Shown one piece after another: positions 36,300-47,230 of a stretch of 64,000 nucleotides of DNA (positions are counted from its first letter, which is position 1; every line of letters starts with the position of its first letter). The stretch spans positions 161,723,758-161,787,757 of the forward strand of contig OZ018324.1 in assembly GCA_963969495.1 (NCBI GenBank), given 5' to 3'. The notes beneath the pieces were generated by a model. It ran no database searches and had not been told where the DNA came from. It worked only from the letters and a program-made list of their open reading frames with translations. A program made the translations under genes and the position numbers. The stretch is from Ceratothoa steindachneri (taxonomy: Eukaryota > Arthropoda > Malacostraca > Isopoda > Cymothoidae).

Positions 36300-37565
36300 G
36301 CTGATTTCTATATGAAGTTACGAATGAAGGTCCTGTGTTTAACGAGTCTTCAACTAGTTTATAACTGCTAACAGTCTATTTTACACATATCATAAACTAA
36401 AAGTTCTTGGACTACTTGGATTCAATTAATGACTATTTTGACAATTTATTACGGGAAAAGAGTATTTTCTGTTTGCTCTATCAATTCTGTGGGGTTCCTC
36501 TATTTTTAAGGCAAATGAAGTTGATCCGGAACAATTTCGACCGCTGGCAGGTCTCAATCAACCTGACTATATGCTATCTTTGAAGAGGACAATGTGCGTG
36601 CTTTCCTATTATGCCCAATGGATTACTGCTTTTTATCTGAGAAAATTCGGCCACTCCTTTAAATTGATACCCATTTTCTTATTTGCGAGGTGTGGAATGC
36701 TTAGTGAGGCTTAACATTCCTTTAAACGGAACCATTCACCATCGTAGAGAGCCCCGTAGGGAGTGAAGAGGGAAGCGTGGATAATGACTTTGCTACAACT
36801 AAAACCTGTACGAACTTCTCGCCTTTCCGGCTCTAGTGCCTGTAGTTGTGCAACCTCACCGTCCCAAAGCCTAAAGAGGAACCTGAAGCTATACATATAT
36901 ATTTCCATTTTTTCGCTTATTCTATCTTCATTCCTCACTTTACAGATTTCTATTTACTAACTTCCCTACGTGATGCAGCCTCATTATCTTACGTTGAATT
37001 TCCAAGAAAAACTAGCACCGTGAAGATGTTGAGAAACCCCCGGTATTTCTTGACCAGCTGCCGATTTACTCCCATTAGACGATGTTTGAGCAATATTTTA
37101 CCCGATTTAATGATGCATGCTTTCTTTCTAACTGTGAAGACTCATTCGTGTGCGAGGAAATACGTGAATTTATACATAATCGGGACGTTACTAACTTCAC
37201 AAAAATGTATAATCATTATGGAAACGTCCATTGTGAATATTAATAATCACATTGAAATCTATGGGAAATAGTGGTCGGCCAATCGGAAATTGTTTTGCAA
37301 GATACATTAAACTCTAGTCACATGTTGCCGTCTACTGCTACAAATACCACCACTCATGAACAAGTATTTAAAGACCGAGTGACATCCAATGGACATCCAA
37401 TTCTCTCGTGGCTTTATCCTCTTGGACGTGTTCGTTTAAGTTGATATAACAGGGCTTTCTGGTATGATCCAATCTCTGGAAAGGTCGAGTTAATCGAATC
37501 CAACCTTCTTATGATCACAAAAAGAAGTGAGGCAAACTTGGTCCTGAAGGAGAAATTACAGATCC
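36300..37565 (+). pseudogene. Ty3/gypsy pol relic (reverse transcriptase to integrase)
   Basis: Recognised by piecewise translation. YEVTNEGPVF and FLDYLDSIND (36310-36450) match the YGVTNG and YLDNI blocks of a gypsy lineage. EVDPEQFRPLAG, LKRTMCVLSYYAQWI and SEKIRPL (36520-36660) match the region before RNase H. Further on, CEEIREFIHNRDV, TATNTTTHEQVF, LSWLYPLGRVRL and YDPISGKVELIESN (37150-37510) match the integrase core end and C-terminus. Most of RNase H and the integrase zinc finger are missing or unrecognisable. There are many stops and frame changes. No LTR was found at either side. Confidence 0.65.
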
Positions 37566-39929
37566 GAACATAACAAACGCGTGCTGGCATTTGTCCGTAC
37601 TCTTAGGCGCTTTGTTAAGCACTTCTGCATTAAAGATCTAAAAGTATTCTTTATGTATTATTTTGAAATAATAATTATTATTAATTATTTGTAGTAATTT
37701 TTTTATTATAGAACTGTTCAATAAAGTTATTATGATGAATCAAAGCACGATTCTTTACCTCCAACTCGCCGCCACCCCTTCAAAAACCCAAGAGGATCTA
37801 ACCTAGTAGTAGAGCTTTAAGAGGTTCCGGAGAGATGCGTGTGCTCCCGATGGCGAACATCACTAGTAGTTTATCAACTACTCGATTTATGTGTCTTCCA
37901 AACATTTTCACTTACGCTAAGCATTACACTCTTTTTAAGGGTTTATCCTTACAAACTTTCTTTTCTAGCGGAGGTCCCTCGATGGTTTACCTTCTTACTT
38001 TTAAGCAAATAATAATCCTTGCCAGTATCAAACTGCAAACCTATATTTAGCGCCAGACTCCTAAATTATTGGAATAGTCTTACCGCAGAGGATATTAACA
38101 ACAGCCCATTAATTGAATGGGACTGGACTAAAGAGGCCTTATTAGCCTTCCTTGCCCTAAATTTCATATATTCGCCTAATAGGTTAAAAGCACTGTTTAG
38201 GCGCGATCCCTTGGGGGCGATGCATTAATCAAGGGAACACACCTAGCCTACATTTATACGAAGATACAAAACCGGGGGGGGGGCATCTCCCCTTCATTCC
38301 TCATTCTGGGTCTCGTTGGTACCAATCAGTGCCAAATGAGGTTTAAAGGGCTTTGTTGCACTCGCGATGCCCTCTTTGGTTGCGACATAGCAAAATCTTG
38401 AAATTAAAAATAAAAAATCTCCTTAATTGACGGGGATTGGCACTGATGTGCAGGGGGTGGGAATTGGCACTATAGGTAAGGGCCCCTTGTGCCAACAAAA
38501 CAACTCCCACTACCCTTGAACGGAGCAAGCATGGGGCGCAGGTTACCACTACGACACTCAGCTAGTCATATCTTCTGGGTGGGTAATAAAGTTGATGGGG
38601 AGATATTCATAAAAAAAGCCACTTTATTTACCAAACAACGACCAAAGAACCAAAAAGCCTAAATACCGACCTAACTAACCATAAATATAGCTTCTTGTCT
38701 TAATCACAAATTACCATTAATACATTGTGAGGTTGCTTTTATTATATTCGTGGTTCACAAGATATTTTTTAAACGCTGTATGGTTGTTTATGATCACCGA
38801 TCAGCCTCTTTAAAGAGAAAAAAGTGGGCTGTTTAAGTGCTCATTTGCCACTGAACTGACTATTATTATGTGACTTTAAGCTCACTGAGGCATTTTTATT
38901 AGGAAGACGGTGTCTCTGACTCTCATAATGGTTGCTAAAGTAAACAAGGAGTTTTTTTTCAGTTTTTTAGTTATATACGAAAAACATTTTCCACCAGAGA
39001 TTTACTAAGTGGAATGGTAAGGGCATTAAACTATTGCAATGCTGTAGAAACATTTGATCTTTGTAGCATTTTTAATGTTGGCTAAATCTCACTAAAACGG
39101 AATGATGTCAAGTAGAATTTCCTTATCTTCAAATTGTTTTTTGTAATAAAAACATGAAAATATTTCAAAACCAAACTGAAGCTCCATGTCATGGACATTG
39201 TTCTTTGTTAATCGTTATCCTAGATTTTTGATCAAACAATCATTTTGATTTCTTCCCCTGGCTAAAGTTATTCTTTTGGAGTGAAGTAGACTAGATTTAT
39301 AATGTTTTCAGAGTCACCACCAATTCTTTTATCGATTTGAATTCCTCCATCTTTAATAAAATATGGTAATCTGGGCCGATTGTCAGATTTTTCTGTCACT
39401 TAATTTGGAATTCGTCTACTCAAACTTGAATCAAAAGATTATTTTTGATTCGTTTTCCAGTAGAATTATTTTGTTCCTCTCCTTTGTGCACATACCATCA
39501 CTTTAACTATTTTTGCTTATGTCATTGTCTTAAATAAAAAAATATTTAGAAATTTGAATAACGTAGACATGGAATTCTTACCGTCAATGGCGACATCTGG
39601 TGGTATATTAGCAGTGGCCTATTTACAAACTTGAGCTATTTTATATTGGAGCAATTATAAACATGTTCAACCCTCATATTTAGTGGTTAAGAAATTAATG
39701 TTTTTAAAAGATATAAACATACCTATTAAGAGCTGTTGAAATTGTTACAAATTTGATGCCAACTCTTTAAAGATAACTACTAATGACTAGATTTTTTATA
39801 AGTTGTAGTAATTCTTAGCGCTTTCAAAGGATACCAATGAATAAGCCTTTTTTAAGTTAGAAATGCCTAAATCTTTTATAAAGATAGGAAAAGTCCACAC
39901 AAAGGTATTTGTATGCAAGAAATGTCTGA
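37566..39929. other. unassigned; possible tRNA-like SINE at 38480-38570 (minus)
   Basis: On the minus strand CGTAGTGGTAACC and, about 30 bases on, CCGTTCAAGGG faintly resemble pol III A and B boxes. A G-run lies at 38274-38284. Otherwise AT-rich sequence without recognised coding. Confidence 0.25.
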
Positions 39930-40545
39930 TGGACAATGTTTACAACGAGTAAATATTGCTCCATCTTAATTGACTCGAAATGCTCTTCACCCATTTGCTT
40001 AAAGAATTTTATGGGAGATAAAAAGTGTGTTATTTGCTGCAATATTGAGCGCCTAAACAATGGCTTGATCGCAAACGAAAGCGTAGTCTTGATCCTAGAC
40101 TTGGTCTACACGAGCAAAAGGCTATGATGCTTTGTATTTGTTAGGATGTTAAACGAGTTATTTAGGACCTCCTGGATAATGAGCAAACAGTCACTGCAGA
40201 CCGAAATTTTCAACAATTGCAACATTTAAATGAAGATTTTGAACAAAAAGTCCTCCACTGGTCAACTAAAAAGCTTGTCTTTCTCCATTGCAATCCACTA
40301 CCACGCATGGCACATTTGACCCCCTTTCCATTAAATACGTTACGTTGGGAAATTCTTCCTCACCAGCCATATTCACTGAACCTTGCACCATACGATTATT
40401 TTCTGTTAAAACTATTTCATCCTCTAAATGGCAAAGTTTACTCCTATATGAAGGGAGATTGAAAATATATGAATCCATATATTTCATCTAAACCGATCGA
40501 ATTCTTCAAAAAAGGTATTATCCACTGTGTACGTAAACGATGAGA
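39930..40545 (+). pseudogene. mariner (DD34D-like) transposase relic
   Basis: Translation across frames gives a RVNIAPS piece, then GDKKCVICCNIE (degraded TGDEKWV block, about 40015), a LGLHEQKAMMLCI stretch, NEQTVTADRNFQQLQHLNED (40180-40235), then TLRWEILPHQPYSLNLAPYDYFLL (40338-40410), where the mariner PPYSPDLAPSDYHLF block is expected, and a C-terminal KPIEFFKKGI piece. The NARPHTA block is degraded to NPLPRMA. Several catalytic acidic positions are lost. Terminal repeats were not found. Confidence 0.8.
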
Positions 40546-40547
40546 GA

Positions 40548-40800
40548 GCAATAGCAATAATGAGTGCCACCAGTCACGAGGATTGTCAATAATGAGTGCA
40601 TTAATACTGAGTATTGTCAATAATGAGTGCACGAATACTAGGCATTGTCAATAATGAGTGCCACAACTACTGAGTATTGTCAATAATGAGTGCCAGAACT
40701 ATAGAGTATTGTCAATAATGAGTGCATTAATACTGAGTATTGTCAATAATGAGTGCCACAACTACTGAGTATTGTCAGTAATGAGTGCCACCACTACTAA
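40548..40800. repeat. minisatellite, about 8 units of 31-32 bp
   Basis: ATTGTCAATAATGAGTGC repeats with variable remainders such as CACAACTACTGAGT and ATTAATACTGAGT. It abuts the end of the mariner relic. Confidence 0.93.
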
Positions 40801-41469
40801 TGAGAGCATTGTTAATAATAATTAAAACTACTCCGCTAAATGTCTTTTTATTTAAATATTATTTTAGTTTCGATTTAATGAAAGGACAAAAAAAGGCCAA
40901 AACTACCGTTTCGCTTCTTGATCAAAGACCTCTAACAGGGTTTAGTCGCCTTTCACGACACCTGCCATATGATGGTCAGGGTATTCTGCAGGCCTCATGT
41001 AATTGATTTTGAGCCAATCTATGTTGCGGTGAGGTAGTGAGCGCTATGAGTCCATCACATTATGGACCATGTACCCGACCGGGTAATGAAATTCACATAA
41101 AGATTAGACTGACAATCTCTGGAGAGTCCGAAGGCAATGGGGGGAAAGGGGCAGGGTCTTATAACTGTGTTTTGAGACCAGCCAACAATCGAAGAGCTTT
41201 CGTGACCCCGGGTAGGGTGGGCACCCGCGCCTCGTCATGGGTATGTGAATATGAGTGCCTCAATAGGGTACACTAGTACTCCATCGGCAGGGTATCGGAA
41301 CAGAGGAGAGAGTGGGTATGTTGCACTTTGAAGACGGGAATGGAAGGATAGCAGCGTTGTGATTGGGTATGTGCTTGAGGATTCGTGTGGAGCTCTTACC
41401 CACCCTGGCAGGAGGGGGAGGTAAGTATCAGCGTATTCGCCCAATGGGCGTACATCTTGTGACGCCGCT
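40801..41469. other. unassigned; GGGTATGTG-type short repeats
   Basis: GGGTATGTG-like strings recur near 41238, 41312 and 41360. No coding family is recognised. Confidence 0.35.
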
Positions 41470-41570
41470 GAAATTTTTTTCCGCTCTCGTTAGAATCGAA
41501 CCCCTGAACCTCACCGTCAAGAAATCCACCACCGTCACCACTAGACAAGTGTTTGCAAACCCCTTTACCG
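41470..41570 (-). mobile_element. tRNA-derived SINE-like sequence
   Basis: On the minus strand TTGTCTAGTGGTGACGG (A-box-like, as in tRNA-Glu) is followed after about 35 bases by GGGGTTCGATTCTAAC, which contains a good B box (GGTTCGATTC). The intervening sequence does not fold as a tRNA, so a SINE head or tRNA pseudogene is more likely than a functional tRNA. Confidence 0.5.
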
Positions 41571-41749
41571 GACTAGCGCCCCTTTTCGAATACTATATTA
41601 AATTTATCTCTCATAGAAAGACAACACTTAGGTATTAATTGAAAAATAACGTTAATGTGGTTTTTATTTCCTTTATAACGACTAATGATGAAAAAACAAT
41701 CTTTTATTTTATAGCTTACTTCAATTATGTTTTCGGTGCGATTATTGGC
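41571..41749. other. no feature seen
   Basis: Short AT-rich stretch between the SINE-like sequence and the hAT relic. Confidence 0.4.
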
Positions 41750-42670
41750 TTTGGTGCCTACTGGCTAAAGCTCTTATTCTAGGTTCCAAGCTGCTTCTAA
41801 GTAATCTCCGATGTCCTCTTTTTGACATTCGCAGGCGTTTTATTTTTACTTAGTAAGAAGCTGAGTAACTGTACTAAAACCATATTCAGCCCTATAAGTA
41901 TTTAGAAAAGAAATTTAAAATAGATTGATAGATTTCCATAGTTGTGGATACCTTTCAGAAATTTCCGCCTAAAGCCAAAATTCTTGGTATGATCAATTAT
42001 TTCAATAGAGTTTCAAATTAGATTTTTTTTTTAAAGCAATTAACTCTTCTTGTATTGCAGAGTCGGTTTCATTTTTAAAAGCATCAATAAATGGGTTTAT
42101 CAGCCAGTCAGGTGTTTCCATATTAATGAGATCTTGATATCTAGTGCTCATTTCCTAGTGCAAAGAGAGCAAATGGTCGCAATAAATTAGGAGGTCAGCA
42201 TCTAATATGAACTCATTAGCCTCATAATTGAGATAGCTCTCGACGACCAATATTATGGCCCAGGAGTGAAAGACTTGTCCATTAATGTGTAAATAACAGA
42301 TTTTGATTTTATCAAATTTATATCAGACCCTTTAAATTTCAAATTTAAATCATTGAATATATTGAATAAATGTGTTAAATAGTTGCTGTCACTCAATAGT
42401 TACAATCACTCAATTAACCTCTTTTATTCCCGTGGAACAATTGCATGATATTGTAGTAAAGAGACTAAAATCGTTTAAACAGTTTCCTTTGGATAACCAT
42501 TTCACTCCATTATCTCAAAGGAGACGATCCAATAAGTCTTTATCATTGTTTTTTCAGAGTTATCGAAAGATTTTGGAATTAAGAGGAAGGCATTTTATTT
42601 TATTAATTGCTGTCATAACAACACCAAGGGATTTATGATGCCTCGAGTTCATACATGAAAGACTCTATAC
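41750..42670 (-). pseudogene. hAT-superfamily transposase relic (ZBED/SCAND3-like)
   Basis: Read on the minus strand from about 42660: LLDRLL, then VKWLSKGNCLNDF (42520-42460), QLFNTFIQY, a region ending in STRYQDLI, METPDWLINPF, a SAIQEELIAL stretch, YQEFWL, ERYPQLW and finally EYGFSTVTQLLTK (about 41880). These follow in order the RWLSKGNCL, PxWIxNPF, QEELI and GFSxVxxLLT blocks of hAT transposases, the last being the dimerisation region. At least six stops are present. No terminal repeats were found. Confidence 0.78.
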
Positions 42671-43072
42671 CGCCCTATTAATGCCTGGGCACTGTCCGTT
42701 ACACAAGCATTTATACTGATTATAAGGATTTATTTATCTTAGAAAAACTGCTTAACTAAATGCCGTAGAATTCAGGTACCTGAACCTGATCCCTTTTGGC
42801 TTTCCCTTCAAAGATGCAGGGGAAGGGAAGACGACAGCCCCAATTTGGGGACAAGATTCTCGTGAGTGCCATGGGGATTTAAATGGCGAGAATGAATTAC
42901 TCGTTGGTCGGTATTGCTACTATTTAATTAGGCTTTAGTGGTTGGAGGATTTAAACAGGAGAACACAAACTATCTTTTAATCTTATACAAACAACAATAG
43001 ATATTTACAGAATAATATACAAGCGAATTAGTTAACACCATTATTAAATGGATGAAGCTGAAATGACGAGTA
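42671..43072. other. no feature seen
   Basis: AT-rich sequence lacking recognised coding or repeats. Confidence 0.4.
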
Positions 43073-43290
43073 GGACTTGTCTCAGCCGTAGTAGGGTTAA
43101 TAATTACACTAATTACCCGAAGGAAAGCAGAAGGTGACTACTAGGTGAGTCTTAGCCAGATGAGGCTCAATAATTACACTTATTACCCGAGGGAAAGCGA
43201 GAGGCGACTACGAGGTGAGTCTTAGCTGTACTAGGCTCAATAATTGTTACAATAATTACCTGAAAGGGACTGTGAGGAGATAATGAGGTG
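43073..43290. repeat. 3 x about 70 bp minisatellite
   Basis: Three imperfect units share GAGTCTTAGC, GGCTCAATAATTAC, TTACCCGA and GACTACGAGGTGAGTC. A minus-strand TATA-like CTTATATATTCC lies just beyond (43331-43342). Confidence 0.87.
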
Positions 43291-46279
43291 AGTCACTTCG
43301 TCGGAGAGCGTCACACTTCTTCGATGATGAAGGAATATATAAGTCTTACGATTTTCTGGAGAAGACCACGAGTATGGGTACTCGGGGGAAAGTATTTCTT
43401 CGAGGAGGAGCGTTAAGCGTGATATTCCAAACCTAGTCTTCGTCGTTCCGAATATGGATTCCTGCTGCGAGACCGAATAACACCGGGGTTTGTTGTTCGA
43501 GGATTGCGCGTCGTCAATGAATGATTCCAAAGACCTCTTATGATGCCGCGTGAATACCTTCTGTATTGCGTAGGCTTGCTTACTGGGAAGCAACGTGGGG
43601 ACAGCTCGCGGCGCGAAAGCTCAAAGAATACTTCCTTGATTATCCTCGGGGTGGAGAATATATATTGCTACGCCGGAAGTTCCAATGTTTGCCCACAGAA
43701 GCGTTATCAGTGTTCGGTCCCAAAGCCTCGATGGCGAGAATCAGCGGTGAATGATGTAACAACATAAACGGGACGGGGTTCTGGCACGTTATCGCTCTGG
43801 AAGTTTGCCGGCGGTCTGACGCAAGGCTACTTTGCTCGGAATCCCTTTCTCGTGACTGGATCACTCACGCTCGCTATCTCTCTCTCATTTCTTGACACTA
43901 AAGCAAAGAAGGATTCCCCTTTAATGTCTGTCTCAAGTTCCGTTGGAAACAATACTTCCCGCGCAGCTTTCTAATCATTAATAAAACAGACTTATTTTAA
44001 AAGTTGTGTTTCATTGTCTGGGAGAGTGGATTCGTCTAATTGATTGTTCATTTATAATTATATTATATAATGTCTGTTCAATGTTCTCGGATATTTCATT
44101 AATTCTTCTTTGTATAGAATTATTACTAAGTGGAATCGCTTTGATAATTCAACGTTGACCGTTACTTGGTCTGTAAAATGGATGGGCTTATGGCTATATG
44201 TGGATAATTGGGAGTGGCTGTAGAAACACTCATATTGAAAAATTTTGGAGAACTCGAAATAAAAATGGATAAATGCCCACCGCCCCCTTGAGTATGTTCT
44301 CCGCCCATTAAGTGAAATATAAACTTCCAGCGCCTTCTTTTTAACACAAAACGCCCACGTTGGAAATCACTGCACAAGACGAAAGAGAGCTCTACTCTCC
44401 GTTATAGTAATAATAATAATACATGGATGAGTGAGACGTTTTCATTCATTGGTAGCAGTCCCACCAGGTGAAGTGGAGAAGTTGCCCTCCTTTAGTGGAG
44501 TTACGGTGGGACGCGAAGTTGCTTTCATGACGTAGCGATTCGAAGTTTGTCACAGTTGGCACTCGGCCCTCGCGTCCCGGCCGCGTCTCCTCCCCGTCCC
44601 CTCTTCTATCTGATCCTCCAAAGACTCCGTCTCCCCATCTCGTTCAATCCCCTCCCAAAGATGCAATTTCTGAGTTTTTTCACTCGAGCTGTTTTCGACG
44701 GCGACTCGGTTCACAAAGAAGGGAATTTCGCTGTTCTTTTGTTACTCTCTTTCTATTTTCTTCATTCATCATTTCTTATATTCAATTATCCCTTCGTTTT
44801 CCATACCTCTTTATTATACATCGCAGTTCTTTTTTATTCTCTTTCTATGTTCTCCATTCAACCAATTTTTATATTCTCTTCATCCTTCATTTGTCACATT
44901 TATTATACCTTCATTATCCTTTTTTTCATTGGTTTTCTTCGCACATATTTTTGAAATCGACTTCAACAAGCTAAATGTTAATTAGTGGACCCTAGTGAAG
45001 GGTCCCCTGAATGGAAAGGAATTTGCTACTTCTTTATGAGGTTTCGGCTTGCGTTGTAAATATGTATGTATATGATCACATATCTACGCACATGGACGAT
45101 CAGTCACAGACATCCCCTAAAAAATTATCCCCAAAACGGCTCATCTGAAATGATAAGCCCGAATACACAGGTCTATTTTTGCTATTCATTTACCTCTTCT
45201 ATTTACGATGCCCCCCCCCTTCATTCCCCCCCCTTCATGCACCAATTTGTTTTTCTTAAAGTATCCCTTCTCGTGGATTCTCCTCCAGCAGTGAACTACA
45301 AGCCGATTTATCCCGGGTTTACTTAGAGAAACATAGAGAGAGCGGAAAAGGAGGAAGAAAATTAAGAGGGACTATGATAAAAGGGCAAAAGATTGAAGAA
45401 TTGCAGCAAAAGGTCCAGGAAACCAACTGTAAAATGAAGCAACTCAATATGTTTTGAGGAAATTTAATAAAATTCCCGGGTCTGCTCTAGCAATATTGAC
45501 GTATTCTGTAGTTCTCTTCGGAGACGTGCCAAAAGCGTGCCAAATATATGTTAATTTTGTAGCTAACAATTGTGACTACTTCTAATTCATCGCAAGAATT
45601 TGGGCTAGTAGTGGTAAGAAAGTTCATTTGAATTAACTTAATGGAACATTTTGCTTGGATGGGTTGAAGGGGCAACAGTGGGAAAGAAAAACTTTAAACA
45701 ACTCTTAAGCATTTTTCGAGTCATTAATGGTTTTTAAATAGCAACAAAGTTACTGCAGCACAAGATTGATTAAAATGCAATGTACGAAGGGGTTGAATGC
45801 GGTTACTATATCAATGCTTAGGCAAGCTTCTCCCTGCATCCTCATCTACGGATGCCCTCCGGCTACCAAATTATCCGCGGGTGACCTTTTTTAACAAAAT
45901 AAATTGAGAAGCCAAAACGTATGAAGGCATCTAAGACCTAAAGTTTGTTAGAAAAATGATTCGTTAAAAAAAGTGTTAAAGTTAAGAAATGTATAAGTGT
46001 GTTGAAGGTACATAGCTAGAGGTATCTAAAGTAAGTCTTCCTGATATATAGAGGACCGTTAGTAACAAGGATTTAGGAGTACTTCAAAAGTCATTGTTAT
46101 CCATACTGAAGGTCTATTATTTAGGGAAAGTCATAAAATAGAGATTAATTAAAAAAACAAAGTCCAGATAATGGTCTTTCACATTAGACGCTGAGGATCC
46201 GAAAATGCGGAAAAGATACACGAATGTACCGAGAAAAGAAAGGGACACAATCAGCAATTTTGCCAGTAATCTATTTTGG
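43291..46279. other. unassigned; GC-richer block at 43.3-43.9 kb, AT-rich after
   Basis: The first 600 bases are GC-richer with two TATATA strings (about 43335 and 43660) and could be an LTR or promoter block. Overlapping frames here are not recognised. After 43.95 kb the sequence is AT-rich with C-runs near 45210-45235. Confidence 0.3.
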
Positions 46280-47230
46280 GGGAAGAAATATTAACCTATA
46301 TATAATTTATAACGCACTAAAGACCATCCGATCCATTTTATTTTTAAATTCCTCAATCCTGGAACCATTAACAATCTCTGCAGGTAGTTCCAGGTCTCTC
46401 TATTATAAATAGTTGCCCGGCAAACCACTGAAACGCGAAAGTTCAAGCTTCCAACCTTGGATCCTAGTCCTATTTTGATAAAGGGTTACCAACTTCTGGC
46501 AACTAATATTCTCTAGTGGTCTCTAGCGAGACCAGGAGTCTATAGTCCTGGTTTTCACCCTTTTCAGCTATTTGATGCGTGCAATGGCACCATACAGTTA
46601 TACAAGGGCAAAACAATTTCCTTGTTTCGAAAAATTAACTGTCATTTAATGTAATCTAGCACTTGCTCAGCCTTTTTCTTTACCTCAACGCACTGTTTAG
46701 ATAACTTTAAATCGATACTAATCAGCAAATATAAGTCTTTATCCAGGTTGGTGTCCTTGAAATCTTGCCCTTGTAGAGAGGAGTTTTACCGAGTGTTTGC
46801 ATATCCAAAGTATATTATCTTACAGTTTTCCAAATCGACAACATCTGTCACATGTCCGACCAATACCCTATCCAGCGCAGATCAGCCCTCAACTTCTCGA
46901 CGTCTTATGCCGACGCTACATTCCCGCCCAATTTTGTGTCGAATACAAACTTGGTTAACTGCGTTAAATAATCTATCTTCTATATCGGCGATATAGATGG
47001 TGATTAATATAGGGACTAACATAGAGCTCAAGGGAACTCCGCTCATCACATATGATTAGTGGAAGCTTGACCGTTGATCACAGTCCTATGCCGCTTTCCA
47101 GACAACATTTTCTGAATCCAGTCCCTAATTTTTGCACTCATACTTAGCGCTCGCACCTTAGACAAAAGCGTCCATTGAGGTAGTTTATTGGACGTTTTTT
47201 GGCTGACCAGATAAAGTACGTTAACTGGTT
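46280..47230 (-). pseudogene. CR1-like LINE reverse transcriptase relic, antisense
   Basis: Read on the minus strand: SKVRALSMSAKIRDWIQ-like, then GVPLSSMLVPIL (degraded [12 protein letters not shown], about 47040), IYIADIED, LDKDLYLLISIDLKLSKQC (about 46740), FRNKEIVLPLYN and a C-terminal WNYLQRLL piece to about 46330. These align in order with the same blocks of the LINE at 2449-7216, but the copy is old, with many stops and frame changes. Confidence 0.72.

Noticed and set aside
40548..40800. Possible CRISPR-like array
   Set aside because: The variable parts are degenerate versions of the same 31-32-base unit, not unique spacers, and the DNA is eukaryotic.
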